Origin: Anticarsia gemmatalis | Taxonomy: Eukaryota; Arthropoda; Insecta; Lepidoptera; Erebidae | Length of the DNA: 64,000 nucleotides | Assembly: GCF_050436995.1 (NCBI RefSeq) | Contig: NC_134771.1 | Coordinates: forward strand, 1,157,501-1,221,500 | Direction of reading: 5' to 3' | Shown here: positions 1-11,704 of the stretch, piece by piece | Numbering within the stretch: position 1 is the stretch's first letter | How the letters are laid out: each line of letters begins with the position of its first letter | The notes under the pieces: generated by a model | The model's database searches: none | Told to the model about the DNA's origin: nothing | What the model saw: the letters and a program-made list of their open reading frames with translations, nothing else | Made by a program: the position numbers and the translations under genes

Positions 1-500
1 AACCATTATTTTAAATCTAACTGCAAAACAATTGCACCCACTTTGCAAGTTTTTTTAGGTTTCTAAATTGAATAGACGCGACTTAGGTAAGTTAAATAAC
101 TATGAAAATACTGAACTATAATATTTTACATTGTTTTTACCAAAAAACGAAGTTTTCGTATACTCGTATGAGAGTATTTTATAAATATTTTATTAATTAA
201 CAATATTATTTAAGAATCACTATTTACAGCTATACATATATTTAATTAGACATTTATAAAATATCAAGAACTCCAGATTACTTACAAACGTTCACACTCG
301 CCATATTTTTTTCGCCCAGTCCAAAACTCTCAGGCATTTTAATGGGCCTAATGTATTCGTATAAAATAAAACTACACACATTTATACCAAATCTTTATAT
401 TTATACGTCTATGGAATAAACCTGGTGTATTTTTGGCATTCTAAGACCCATTTCACAGTTCCGAATAAGTGTCAGATAAACTATCTGCTGGGTAAAGTGG
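1..500. other. No gene seen
   Basis: AT-rich sequence without convincing exon, RNA gene or complete repeat. Confidence 0.5.
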
Positions 501-511
501 AGGAGATGGAT

Positions 512-638
512 GTTACATGGAGCGACTGTCTATCGGACCTTCACAACACAGTTATCTGGGATATAACACGATACCCTTCAGTAAGACTGATTGTCAGACT
601 TACAAGCTTCTGACTACTGTTGTCAGAGATCTTTGAAA
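512..638 (-). repeat. 5S-type SINE family B, 3' part
   Basis: Reverse complement of the body and tail seen in the full copies at 59318-59659 and 46187-46527 (shared blocks AGTCGCTCCATGTAA and GTCAGAAGCTTG). It overlaps a spurious short reading frame. Confidence 0.7.
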
Positions 639-762
639 ATTAAGTAACTTTTTTTATTGTTTACCTATGTATAGAGCGAAAAGAATGGGAGTCTTTTTAA
701 AATAAAATATTAAAATAAATCAGATATGTAACATGTCAATTTTTATTATGTTTTTTTATTTA

Positions 763-1020
763 TCTATATACTAATATACTAATATACTAATATTATAAAG
801 CTGAAGAGTTTGTTTGTTTGAACGCGCTAATCTCAGGAACTACTGGTCCGATTTGAAAAACTCTTTCAGCGTTAGATAGCCCATTTATCGAGGAAGGCTA
901 TAGGCTATATATCATCACGCTACGACCAATAGGAGCAGAGTACCAGTGAAAAATGTTACAATAACGGGGAAAATTATGATTCTCTTATGTGACGAAAGCG
1001 AAGTTGCGCGGGTCAGCTAG
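763..1020 (+). mobile_element. Non-autonomous Helitron, family 1
   Basis: Starts TCTATATACTAATAT and ends GCGGGTCAGCTAG, flanked by A on the left and T on the right, as Helitron insertion requires. It carries the family landmarks AAGCTGAAGAGTTTGTTTG and GGAAGGCTATAGGCTATAT. No coding capacity. Confidence 0.8.
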
Positions 1021-1257
1021 TTTATAATAAAAAGGAACTTGGATTTTTTCATTTGTTCTTATGTTTTAAAAAGCGAAATATTGTACCGATCACTCTTTTA
1101 AATCGTGATCATATAACAATTTTAAATGACATTTATATAACGTCAAATAATAACAAATAATTGACATTTGATAAATTGAACAAATGTCGAATTGACATTC
1201 AAAATAATTGAGATAATTTGAAAATTTGTGATTGAGTACAGTTTACTCTTTTTGTCC

Positions 1258-1500
1258 TATGGTCAGTGGTCAACCTAGTGTCAAAGTTGTTCAAGCCGCC
1301 CGAAGGCCTTTGACGTGGCTTAACGACTGTTATCTTAACAGACAACAACCGGGACCGACTTTTTACACACGTACCCTCCGAAGCACGGAGACGCCGTGTT
1401 CAAATACCACTATGCGGTCACCCATCAATGGAGTAACCGCGCCCAGCGTTGCTTAACCCACAGATCGTTTACCGACCGGTGAGCGCAACTGGCTATGGGC
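1258..1500 (-). repeat. 5S rRNA-derived SINE, family A, near full length
   Basis: Read on the minus strand the head contains GGTTAAGCAACG, GGGCGCGGTTA and GATGGGTGACCGC in the order and spacing of insect 5S rRNA, then a unique body ending in a GTTGACCAC tail. Those three blocks match the 5S internal promoter region, so the head is a 5S gene derivative. Confidence 0.75.
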
Positions 1501-1604
1501 TAAAACTAATAAAAATCTATAATTATGTCGTTTAGTTAATTATTTTAAATTATTTAGATCTGGTGTATGTAATTTGTATATTATTAACGTTTTTTTTAAA
1601 AATG

Positions 1605-1730
1605 GTAAGAGGCTCGCTCCCTATTACATGGGACTAATATTGCTAATGGAGAAACGTGGATGTATTTCATAAAACTCTGCCTACACGTTTGGGTATAGCA
1701 GACGTGATGTAATGTACTTATGCATGTATG
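1605..1730 (+). repeat. Dispersed SINE/LINE tail (ACATGGGACTAA family)
   Basis: Shares TATTACATGGGACTAA, CTCTGCCTACAC and a GTGATRTTATGTATG end with at least eight other copies in the window. The end runs into a short TATG microsatellite. Confidence 0.6.
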
Positions 1731-1911
1731 ATTTAGAAATAATGTATATTGTATAATTCAGTATATAGTTTATTTTATTATTTATTTATGTATATGGGTA
1801 TATATATGTATTTAATATTTCTTATTTGTTAATCATTATGTATGTATAAACCTATCTATATTTAAGTACACGTACATACATGACCTTATTTTTATTTATT
1901 GGTAAACCTGG

Positions 1912-2062
1912 TTCTTAACGTCCTTTATTTTTATTTTTTTAAACACCTACTTCTTTCAATCTCTGCATCACCCTAAGGTAGACTGGTAGATAATGCCTTT
2001 GGCATTAAGTCCGCCTATATACACATGTTTATGAAGTTTAAAATAAATAAATAAATAAATAA
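1912..2062 (+). repeat. LINE 3' end, AAATAAATAAAT tailed
   Basis: Contains AAGGTAGACTGGTAGA and GGCATTAAGTCCGCC followed by an (AAAT)n tail; a second copy is at 11915-12052. The tail suggests a LINE 3' end or a SINE that borrowed one. Confidence 0.6.
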
Positions 2063-2602
2063 TAACTATTAATTATGTACGTATGCATTTATGATTTTAA
2101 AGACCCCAAAGCGCGAAAATTATTCTTACAGCAAATAAGAAAGAAATAATGGTTACACAATTTTTTTTGCCACAAAAGTAGCCTTTTTCTTTCTCTAGGA
2201 AAAAAGCTATCACTAAACCAAAATCCATCCAAATAGGTATAACAGTTAAGCCGTAAAAACATTACATACGTGACAATAATAATTTCGCTTCTATAACAAT
2301 AACTATCAATTGTATAAGAACGCAACAAAAAACCTATTCTTTGTTCTTCGAGTTATAGTTATCTTGGTGTATAGGTGTCTAGATGTCCTGCCCACGCTAT
2401 GACCTAGACTAGACAACTGACCTTTACAAAGTCTAGACTTTAGACTCCATCTAGATTGTAACCTAACTTGCTTCAGATTGCCGACGGAGACGTAAGACGG
2501 CTCTTGTATTTATGTTTCATCTTCTGTACAGCGGCTTGTTGCTATATTCAGACACTTAAAGTTAAATGACGCGATATTTGAGTATAATTTTTTTTTTTAA
2601 TG

Positions 2603-2708
2603 ACCCGTTATATTACATGGGACTAACATTGTTAATGGCTAAAGGTGGATGTATTTTATACATCTCTGTCTACACCTTCGGGTAAAACAGGCGCGATATT
2701 ATGTATAA
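2603..2708 (+). repeat. Dispersed SINE/LINE tail (ACATGGGACTAA family)
   Basis: Second plus-strand copy, with TATTACATGGGACTAACA and CTACACCTTCGGGTA. Confidence 0.6.
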
Positions 2709-2925
2709 CTAGCTTTTGCCCGCGACTTTGTCTGCGTGGTTTGTGACTTTCATCCCCTATTTTGTCCCCTTGGGGGTAGAATTGATCAAAATCCTTTCTT
2801 AGCAGATGCCTATGTTATAACATCTACCTGCATGCCAAATTTCAGTCCGATCCGTCCAGTGGTTTTGGCTGTGCGTTGAAAGATCACTAAGTCAGTCAGT
2901 CAGTCACCTTTGAGTTATATGTATA
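2705..2925 (+). repeat. Dispersed repeat (TTTTGCCCGCGACTT family)
   Basis: Begins CTAGCTTTTGCCCGCGACTT and ends with a TCAGTCAGTCAGTCACC stretch. Other copies are at 21458-21655 (plus) and 47318-47515 (minus). Probably a non-LTR retrotransposon 3' end or derived SINE. Confidence 0.55.
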
Positions 2926-2999
2926 TAATTGTTTAAAAAAAAATATATTTATATATATTTTAAGATTGAGCAACGTATGAAGTTTTTCTAAATCTATAA

Positions 3000-3980
3000 T
3001 AATATGTATTAATTCAACAATTAACTAATTTCAATAAAAAAACCTATTTCAAAATACAAACATAAATTAAAATAAGTTATTAATGTGATATTAAAGATTC
3101 CGTGACTGGCATAACCTTGCATTCCTTTACCTGATTAAAAAAAAACCACCTAACATGGCCGACTGGCAACAGCTGATCACTTATTATTAGAAAATGGAAT
3201 CTGGTTTTTAGAATAATGTATATATTTATTATATTTCATAGTATTACACCTGTTTTTTAAAGAATATTAAATAACTAATAATTCCATTATTGTTCTACTA
3301 TGCAAGGGTCACCTCCCGGAATAAGAGGTAACTTTTTGCAGGAAAGGGTAAACGAAAAAAAATTAAAAGTTATTTACACATTAACATGTAATATAAACTG
3401 TTCTTAAACAAAGAAAAAATACCTTTTCTTTTTGACATAATGACGTGATTATTGTTCAAAAAAGATTTAATAGTACATAATTAATTAAATTAAATAATTG
3501 GCTAAAATAGCATGGCGATTTTTAGATGTCAAAAAATCGAAGCATTATTTGTCAAATAAGTAAAAAAATAGCTAGCTCTTCTCAAAAGGCTCTACACTTT
3601 CCGAGCTCTTAATAGATTAGATAATTGTAACAACTATCATAACATTTGACTTAAATATATATTTTTTTTAACTCCACTAAACATAGCCCACTCACTCAAA
3701 CTTCCAAAATGCAAGGTTAGCCAAAACTCCCGCCATTTTAAACCCATAGAGTATAAACAGTCTACCTCAGAACCTATGGTTCAAGGCCTCTAACTGCCAT
3801 TCATGACATCATAGCTGGACAACCGGTTTTGTTTGAAAAAAATGGCGCCGGCGCCTTCTAAGCAGTGTCGATTAATTGGTTAACGTTTAAAGGTAATATT
3901 AAATGTATGTGTTGATTTGTTACACTATATTATTACTTGAATAAGTGGCTTTAGGGTATATAAGAAGTTTAAAATTATAG
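3000..3980. other. Intergenic, no gene seen
   Basis: AT-rich. A small tRNA-SINE tail remnant is at about 3300-3330 (CTCCCGGAATAAG). TATAAA at 3752 and an ATG in good context at 3842 are followed by an open frame of only 13 codons. Confidence 0.4.
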
Positions 3981-3990
3981 TTACACTTGC

Positions 3991-4104
3991 GGTTAGTAGT
4001 CAACCTAGTGTCAAAGTTGTTCAAGCCGCCCGAAAGGCCTTTGACGTGACTTAACGACTGTTATCTTAATTGACAACAACCGGGACCGACTTTTTACGTG
4101 CGCG
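3991..4104 (-). repeat. 5S-derived SINE family A, truncated
   Basis: Contains the tail and body of family A (GTCAACCTAGTGTCAAAG to CCGGGACCGACTTTTTACG) but has lost the 5S head. Confidence 0.7.
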
Positions 4105-4903
4105 AAGTCTAAGTCAACTTCCAACTCCGGACGAACCCTAAATTCTTAACAGAAAAACTCAGGAAAGACTTTATAGTAAAACTTAACAATATTGCGCGGC
4201 TATATACCTACACTACCAACTGCGATACAGTAAATTAAATTAAGTAGATAAGAGTCCTTAGACATTGTACATTGATGTCTGTAATATGTAATTATCTATG
4301 GGCAGTTTTCTCTAATCTATGGCTGTAAGGTTAAAGTTAATGCAAGGCGAGTGAGAACTCAAGATGGACAAAGTGTCTTGGACAATAGGATCACCACAAA
4401 TTAGTGGTCTTATAGACAATATTGCAGAGAAGTCATATTCTAGTGAAGTTTTAAATACGTAGCAGTAATTTAGCTATGATAGTATTGACAAACATGACAG
4501 ACTGTGTTTTGTAGAGTAAAATAGTAAGATAAGGCTCAAATATTTAGAAAATACTTCACGTTAATCATAATTTATTATTTACAAGAATTAGTAATTTGAA
4601 AAGGATTGCAAAATCTTTTGTACCTTTTATGTTTTACAATGTAATCCGTTACACTACGGAGTTTTTTCAAAAAGGAAAAAGTACCTATCTAAATTCCTTT
4701 TTTTTTTCAATAAATATCTTCAGAAAGATTTTTCATACATTTATTTTTCAAAATATCCTTTCTGAAAACCTTATCTGACTACAGAAAAATCAGACTAATT
4801 TATTTTGCTATTATCCCGCCATGCTCTCACAAGATGGCGTCCCTACCACAGACAATAAAGCTATAATAACCGATCAATTATGAAAAACCTTGTTTGTTTT
4901 TAC

Positions 4904-5102
4904 CTCGGCTTGCATCTCGACAATTAGCAGACACGATCGTGGGGAAATCGATGGAAATGTCGACACAAACCTTCGAGATACCTTAGACTTTAAACGGTCG
5001 TAGTTAAGCAAAAAGGACTCAATCCACACTTTGACTTTTCTCTGGATCTTTTCTTTGGACTCTTCTGAGGGTACATTTTGACACTCTTGATACTGTGGGT
5101 TG
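4904..5102 (-). CDS. Candidate internal exon, unknown gene
   Basis: On the minus strand a pyrimidine-rich tract ending in CCCACAG precedes 199 nt of open reading frame, which ends at GAG|GTAAAA, a plausible donor. The peptide is charged and free of low complexity (for example SKEKIQRKVKVWIESFLLNY, then SRRFVSTFPSISP and IVEMQAE). The frame stays open from the ATG at 5137. I do not recognise the family. A 37-bp stretch of it (4999-5035) recurs inverted at 5211-5247 with one mismatch, which suggests a local rearrangement or mobile origin. No neighbouring exon could be linked. Confidence 0.35.
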
Positions 5103-5307
5103 AGTCGAGGTAGGAGAAAAGTAGTTTTCATGTACATTTTAAAAATAGGGATTCCACTACATCATAGATTTGACCCTCAGGAGAATGATTGCATACTTAA
5201 CTCCATTGTGGTCAAAGTGTGGATTGAGTCCTTTCTGCTTAACTACGTCCAGTCTGTAATATAAATACTGACATTGTATAGATCTAAGCCTATAAATTTT
5301 GTAATAG

Positions 5308-5525
5308 AGGCCTCCCGCAACTTCGTCCGTGTGGAATCCCTTCCCGTGTAAATCCCGATCCCTCGGGAACTCCGAGATAAAAAGTAGCCTATGTGTTATT
5401 CAGAGTCTTCAGCTACCTACATACCATATTTAATCGTAATCGATTCAGTTGTATTTGCGTGAAAGAGTAACAAACATCCATACATACTTACAAACTTTCG
5501 CATTTATAATATTAGTAGTAGTAGC
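5308..5525 (+). repeat. Dispersed repeat (CGCAACTTCGTCCG...AATATTAGTAG)
   Basis: Same unit as 12806-13006 and 43641-43864: a CGACTTCGTCCGCGT-like start, GAAAGAGTAACAAAC and a CGCATTTATAATATTAGTA end. Non-coding. Confidence 0.55.
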
Positions 5526-5649
5526 ACAGAATAATAAGTACTATGTAGTAGTATTAGTAGGATTCCCACTTCTGGGAAAGTTTCGGATACCTTATCATAA
5601 TTATGTGATAGTTTTTAATACACACATAACTTGGAAAAGTTATTGTCAT

Positions 5650-5748
5650 TCGATGTGTTGCCTCGGGTTCGAACCATCGACCACTTGCGTGGAAGATGCC
5701 AACTTATACCACTCGGCTATCACTGCTATTCACTCATATATACAGTTT
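5650..5748 (-). repeat. tRNA-derived SINE 1, head only
   Basis: On the minus strand it carries an A box in TAGCCGAGTGGTATAAG and a B box GGTTCGAACCC. No 3' body, so a SINE fragment and not a tRNA gene. Confidence 0.65.
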
Positions 5749-5833
5749 CAAAATTGATTGATAATGACAAAACACTATAACTAATTGGAGCTTACGCTAC
5801 GTTTATCAGTAAGAATCAAAATCTATATATCTA

Positions 5834-6279
5834 CTAGCTGACCCGCGCAACTTCGCTTGCGTCACATAAGAGAGAATGGGTCAGAATTTTCCACGTTTTT
5901 GTAACACTTTTACTGTTACTTTACCTCTTGGTCGCAGCGTGATGATATAAAATATGCTTTTTTTCACGAAAAATATTCTCAAAATTATTTATATCTCTTT
6001 ATATAACGAAATCGCGCTAACGCATATCCACCATTAAAACAGTTGCCATGACAACGGAATGTTGTTAATTCAATGTCATTATAATATTGATTATTCGCGA
6101 CTTCGTTCGCCACCTGAATTTTCCCGGGAAATGTGTCATTTTCCCGGGGTAAAAAGTAGCCTATCAGTCAGTAAAAAGTAGTCTGTCATTTTCTCGGGTA
6201 TCAAAATATCTATCTATCCGGGTAAATTTTGACCCATTCTCTCTTATGTGAAGCAAGCGAAGTTGCGCGGGTCAGCTAG
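5834..6279. mobile_element. Chimeric Helitron with a 3' terminus at each end
   Basis: The left edge is CTAGCTGACCCGCGC (a 3' end read on minus) and the right edge is GCGCGGGTCAGCTAG (a 3' end read on plus). The interior matches the long variant also found at 41146-41608. There is no Helitron 5' terminus. Confidence 0.65.
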
Positions 6280-7010
6280 TGCTTGATAATTGATCAAAAT
6301 AAATTTTAAGCATTTAAAGATTTCAAATTTATAAACGTGTATTGTCGTCTACCGAGTGGCCTTGTTTAAAACAAGTGGGATTACCGGTCAGGTAAGGTCA
6401 CGATGATATTTCATTAGATTTACACGTTTAAACAAATTTGTACAAAATAATCTCGTTCTGATTTATATAATTGAAAATATTTGACAAATAAAGTTGTCTT
6501 GATAAAAAATAAAAAACAATAATTTCTAAGACAGTTTATGAAATATTTTCATGATTTTTTGGATATTTTTGTCGAATAAGCTTTTCTCATAAGGACGGAA
6601 TTGCGATGTTTTTATTAGATTTTCTTCTAATAAATGACTAATAGACAGATTTTTGTATAGCACGAAACATCATTACGATCATTACCTGGATTGCTTGATG
6701 ATTCGGCCCAAGTTACACTAGCCGTGGTCGCAGTCAAATATAATTATGAAAACGTTAAATAAAATCAATAATATCAGATGATAATATTTTCATTTTATTG
6801 TTAAATGAATAAACTCTAACTAAAGCATTTAAGGAAGTAAATAGTATTTTCTAGTAATCAAGGATAAACCTCCAGTACATAGGATTTTCCCAACAAATTT
6901 GTTTAGATAAGTATGTATTTTGAATCGAGGAAGGAAAACGTAAAACTCATATATGACAAACTGAATAAGTTAGTTTCAATTAAATTAATTTACCTGAGAG
7001 ATCTTTAGAA
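6280..7010. other. No gene seen
   Basis: AT-rich, with a possible degraded tRNA-like head near 6345-6400. Nothing else recognisable. Confidence 0.4.
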
Positions 7011-7019
7011 CAGCTCTTA

Positions 7020-7133
7020 AAGGAATGCAAAGTCCTCGCACTAGGCCAGTGTGGTGGACTCAAGGCTTAACCCCTCCCTCATTACGGGAGGAGACCCTTG
7101 CCCAGCAGTGGGACAGTAATATTTAAAATTTAT
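7020..7133 (+). repeat. tRNA-derived SINE 1, 3' tail
   Basis: Contains GTGGTGGACTCAAGGC and CCCAGCAGTGGGACAG, the tail found in the full copy at 15505-15805. Confidence 0.65.
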
Positions 7134-7144
7134 TTAGTTTATAT

Positions 7145-7310
7145 CATTAGATATTAATGTTCAAACACGCCTTTTATATCCCAAAGTATAGGCAGAGGTG
7201 TATGAAATACACCCATGTTTCGTCATTAACAATGTTAGTCCCATGTAATAAGGGGCGAGATTGTCATACACCGGGCACATGACCAAACTCTGAGCTACTA
7301 TTGAGAATAA
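7145..7310 (-). repeat. Dispersed SINE/LINE tail (ACATGGGACTAA family)
   Basis: Reverse-strand copy (TTAGTCCCATGTAATA), including the upstream GGGCACATGACCAAACTC block. Confidence 0.6.
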
Positions 7311-7909
7311 TCACTACATCATTTATAAATTAAATTATAAAATTATAGCATGGATAAGATTTCTATAAATTAAAAACCTCTGGCCGCATCTCTTTGCGAT
7401 AGACTCAAAATTCACTTAACAAATTTTCTTACTATTTCCACAGTAGAAGATACTATTTCCGAGGATAATAAATTTTAGTGTATAATTATCTAAGATTAAT
7501 CGTAACCCTAGCAAAGCCTGGGCACTGGGCAGGAAAACTAGAAAAATACCGGCAGGATTTTACCCGGTGATCGAACCTGAAACCTCGCGATTTACAGTGG
7601 GAAACTACAGCCTAAAACACAGAGACCTAACATAAACTATTGGTCAATAATTGTAATAAACTCAAAGCTAATATCTATTCACATTCTGCATGTGTTTGAC
7701 ATTTCTGAACGCAACCTTCAAGGCTTCAACGCTGACATTTGGAGAAGGGGCTTAGGATTCCATCGACATGCTTATAAAACGTTTCAAACAACAACTTAGT
7801 AGAAAGCCTAGTATGAGAGCTTCGCGACTTTAGAACATCATTATTCGGCTTATGCAGCTGACGGTGGCTTGTTAAATACAGCAATGTTACTTTCAAAAAC
7901 GCAGAATTA

Positions 7910-8194
7910 TCCATATTAATATTATAAATGCGAAAGTAACTCTGTCTGTCGGTCTGCTACTCAATCACGCCTAAACTACTGAACCAATTTGCATGAAATT
8001 TGGTATGGAGATATTTTGATACCCGAGAAAGGACAAAGGCTATATATCATCACGCTACGACCAAAAGGAGCAGAGTACTACTGGAACTCTGCTCCTTTTG
8101 GTCGTAGCGTTTTTAATGCTACGAAAACAGGGAAAAATTTCACACACTCTCTCTTATAATACTGGTCGCAAGCGAAGTTGGGCGGGTCAGCTAG
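7910..8194 (+). mobile_element. Non-autonomous Helitron, family 1 variant with internal hairpin
   Basis: Starts TCCATATTAATATTAT after A and ends GCGGGTCAGCTAG before T. It carries a perfect 24-bp inverted repeat (8053-8076 with 8086-8109) where other copies have a single arm. Confidence 0.75.
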
Positions 8195-8220
8195 TTACCT
8201 ATAATCTAGATAAATAGTTC

Positions 8221-8602
8221 GTGGCTTAGTAAACAACAGTCGCACGGATCGATCTCTAAATTAAAGCTAAGTTTGCGAAGTTGTTGTGTAGTAACCATAT
8301 TATACATATCGATTACCTCCGTGTTTCGGAAGGCACGTTAAAGTTCTTTTAAAGATCATTTGTCATCAAAGATTCAATGTTATTTTCAAAGATCATTAAC
8401 AATCGTTACCAGTAGTTTGAAGCTTGAAAGTCTAACAACCAGTCTTACCAAAAGGTATATAGTGTATAACTGTATACCCAGGTAACTGTGTTGTAGAGGT
8501 CAGATAGATAGTCGCTCCATGTAAAATACTGGTATTCAGCTGCACCCGGTGAGACTGGAAGCTGACTCCCACATCGTTGGAAGAAAGGCTAGGCTGATAA
8601 TA
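8221..8602 (+). repeat. 5S-derived SINE family B, full length but decayed
   Basis: The head has CGGATCGATCTCT and an altered 5S region. The body has CGTGTTTCGGAAGGCACG and the tail ends GGAAGAAAGGCTAGGCTGAT. Confidence 0.65.
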
Positions 8603-8659
8603 TATCTTTTATAACTTGACTTACCATACTTATTTTGCCGAGAAATTTTGTCACACGTA

Positions 8660-8818
8660 AGTACACCTCAAAATCAAAATCAAATCATTTATTCATTTAG
8701 GTCAAATGCTGCCACTGATGATAGTCAATGATACAGAGAGTGAATTTACCGCCAGTTCGGAAGGTAGGGCCAATGAGAAGAGCTGGCAATAAACTCCTGG
8801 CCACTCTTTTTAATCACC
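8660..8818 (+). repeat. LINE 3'-end type repeat
   Basis: Starts with tandem CAAAATCAAAATCAA and contains AGAAGAGCTGGCAA and GGCCACTCTTTTTAATC. A second copy is at 54858-55005. Confidence 0.55.
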
Positions 8819-9059
8819 TTGTTTGCGGGAGGAGGTTAGGAGTATGAAATAAGACCCGTTTCAATGAAATACTGGCCTAGAGAATCTCATTGAAAATCTT
8901 TAAGGATTCACATTCAAATGTCCATTGATCAATTCAGAAGGCGGAAGACCTTGTGACAAATTTCATTGATGATTCAGCTTTGATTCAGAAACTTATAACG
9001 GATATGCGTGAGGCCAGTAGACATGTAAAATGTATGAGATTTTGTAAATGTTTCAGTTT

Positions 9060-9570
9060 TCCTGTATGACAAAATGTATGGATGTGTAGGCAAGGGAAGT
9101 TTGTAAGGATACGTACTAAGGGCGTTCTTTGGTCTCTGCCCACCCCTATGGGAAAAAGACGTGATATTATGTATCTATGTATTTAAGTGATTTTCTAACG
9201 TTTGTTTTGAATACGTTATAACACTCTTGATTTCATTGGTCCTGTATGACAAGATGTATGGATGTGAATGAGGCAAGGGAAGTTTGTAAGAATCGTACTA
9301 AGGGCGTTCTCTGGTCTCTGCCTACACCTATGGGAAAGAGACGTGATATTATGTATGTATGTATGTATGACTATTTCTCACGTTTGTATGGAATATGTTA
9401 TAATACTCTGGAATTTATTGGTCCTGTATGACAAGATGTATGGTTGTGTAAGCACGGGAAGTTTTTAAGGATCGTACCAAGTGGCGTTCTTTGGTCTCTG
9501 CCTATCTTTATGAGGGAAAGGCGTGATATTATGTATGTATGAGATTTTCTCACGTTCTCATTGAATAAGT
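9060..9570 (+). repeat. Tandem array, three units of about 180 bp
   Basis: Units begin at about 9062, 9241 and 9421 with CTGTATGACAARATGTATGG, and each ends in GTGATATTATGTATSTATG and a TTGATTTTATTGG-like stretch. The short reading frames overlapping the units are by-products. Confidence 0.75.
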
Positions 9571-9754
9571 TATAATACTTGATTTTATTGGGTTTGATCC
9601 AGGGTCAAATTAAATCGTGAGGGATATTTTTTTTTCACTCTTGGAAGAAACTGCTCTCTGTGTCCCAGTCGTTAGTGTATCCGACTGCTAATCATGAGGT
9701 AGCAAGTTCCCGGGGCGGTTAAAGTACTATTAATCTTTTCTAATTCATATTTCT

Positions 9755-9895
9755 CAATAGTCCGGAGATTGTTAACGTGCCCGATATAGGGCAATAGTCT
9801 CGCCCTCTATAACATATTGCTAATGGCGAAACGTGGGTTAGTTACACTCTACCCACACTTTGGATGTAACAGGCGTGATATTATACATATAAATA
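9755..9895 (+). repeat. Dispersed SINE/LINE tail (ACATGGGACTAA family)
   Basis: Copy with AACGTGCCCGATATAGGG, GGCGAAACGTGG and GTAACAGGCGTGATATTAT. A broken tRNA-like head lies just upstream (9664-9720). Confidence 0.6.
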
Positions 9896-9899
9896 GTAT

Positions 9900-11700
9900 T
9901 TACCTAATATACCTGTAAAATTTCCAAAATAATTTTCGAAATAAAAATCACAGAATTTCGTCGCACGTCCAATTTTCAGAGTACACCCCCTTTTTTTAAT
10001 AATCGACTCACAAAAAAAAACAAATTATACAGTTTCAAGTTTTGCTATATTTTACAATCTCTAGTTTTGCTCCAACATTACAAAGAATAGCATTTATCTA
10101 TTCTGGCAAAATGCCAAGTAAACGTATTCGAAGGATTTCGCATGTAAATATCCTAATTATAACGACAATCCTAATAACTACTTTATACATTCCTAAATGC
10201 ATCACATGTACCAAACACTGTATTTTAGTTTTAAACTACTCTATAATATTTGGTTTCCAAGAAAAAATCACCTTAATTTTGCTATTAATTGAAAAATAAA
10301 TGCTATAGTAACCCACTTCGAAATTCGGACAGGCAACAGATATCATCAAATAAAAAAAAACTACCGAACCCACTCCTGACATTCCCGCTAAAAAAAAATG
10401 GCGGTCTCACAAACCGCGCCATATTTTTTCGAAGATCGTTTTAAAATCCGCCAACAGTCTAACGTCTCATCGTAATTAAAGTAACAACCTGTTTTAAAGA
10501 TATTTTTAATCGATTCTTATGAGGACATATCGATATCTCGCTCTTCGCCAATCGCTCAGTGTGCCTTGTGATTCAATGTGTACGGACGTGCCAACATCAT
10601 AACTTGACATTCTTTTTTTTAAATAATTTTAAAAGTGCGATTTAAAATTATTTTTTTCAAGGTGAGTTTATTTTTTTTATTGCTAAATTCGAATGATTTT
10701 TTTATCTGTGTTGAAAGCGCGGGAAATCCATTTTATTTTTTATATCTATCGTCTATAAATTGTAAAATTTTAAATTCAATAAAATAATATTTTAAAATTG
10801 TTATTAACTTTTGAATTATGTATAAATTCAAATTTATTTAACTTATTTTATAATCGTAAGGAGGAAATTCTTGGTGGTCGTATTAAAATTGCAAAGTAGT
10901 TACATTGAGAAACAAATGGCATTATAAAGATACCTTTGCTTACATACCTGTTAGAAGTAAAATATTTATGGAATTTTTATCATAGGCGCCATTGTGAAAT
11001 CAAATCAATACCTATCCTATTTCATTAAAATTACTGTAAATACGGTAATTTTACTGATATATCAATGTAAGCTATAAATAAGTGACTCAGAAAACTCTTT
11101 TTTTCGCCCTTTGGGAAAATATTCTTAGGAAAATTAGACCCTTATTATAAAGTAATATCTAAAACCTCTAAAAAAATAAAAGGGACGTGAAATTTCAATG
11201 TTTTTTTAGGCATAATTATTTGATATCTAAAAGAGATTATATCATCTTTGTCTAGTAATAAACACGTTTTGTAAAACAAAGTCTTATTTCTGTCTTAAGA
11301 GTCACGTGGACCCAAAATTTTACCAAGTCAAATAAACTCTCAATATTTTTTACAACTTCAATCCTGTTATACACATGAAACTAGGCAGAAATGTTATAAA
11401 ACTCAAGACACAAACCAAAATTCCTATCTTCTATAAAGAATAACGAATAAAAATCACATAAGAACTCTATATTACTTTACTCAAACTGGGAATCGAACCC
11501 AAGACCTCGTGCTCAGCAGTCACATACTGCTCAAACAATAAAGACGTACAATTAGATTTAAAAATACCATTTTATTATTTTACCTTAGATAACTATTTAA
11601 ATAAACATCCCACGTAGACAGCTTACGTCATTCTAAGGTTATACCGGTCTCAAAGACCTTAAGGTCAACTTAATTTATTAAAACACCTTCACTTCTCCTA
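9900..11700. other. Intergenic, mostly featureless
   Basis: AT-rich and low in recognised repeats. It holds only the candidate first exon at 10556-10662 and a tRNA-SINE head remnant on minus at about 11480-11535 (GGGAATCGAACCC). Confidence 0.4.
10556..10662 (+). other. Candidate 5' non-coding first exon
   Basis: A TCAGTG initiator-like site at about 10556 follows a short CpG-bearing stretch. A near-consensus donor, AAG|GTGAGT, lies at 10662/10663. No ATG-started reading frame is evident, so if real this is a 5' UTR exon of a plus-strand gene whose coding part I cannot place. Confidence 0.2.
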
Positions 11701-11704
11701 CAGA

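Noticed and set aside
3752..3890. TATAAA plus an ATG in good context (ATGGCGCCGGCGCC)
   Set aside because: The frame is only 13 codons long and no donor site convincingly ends it.
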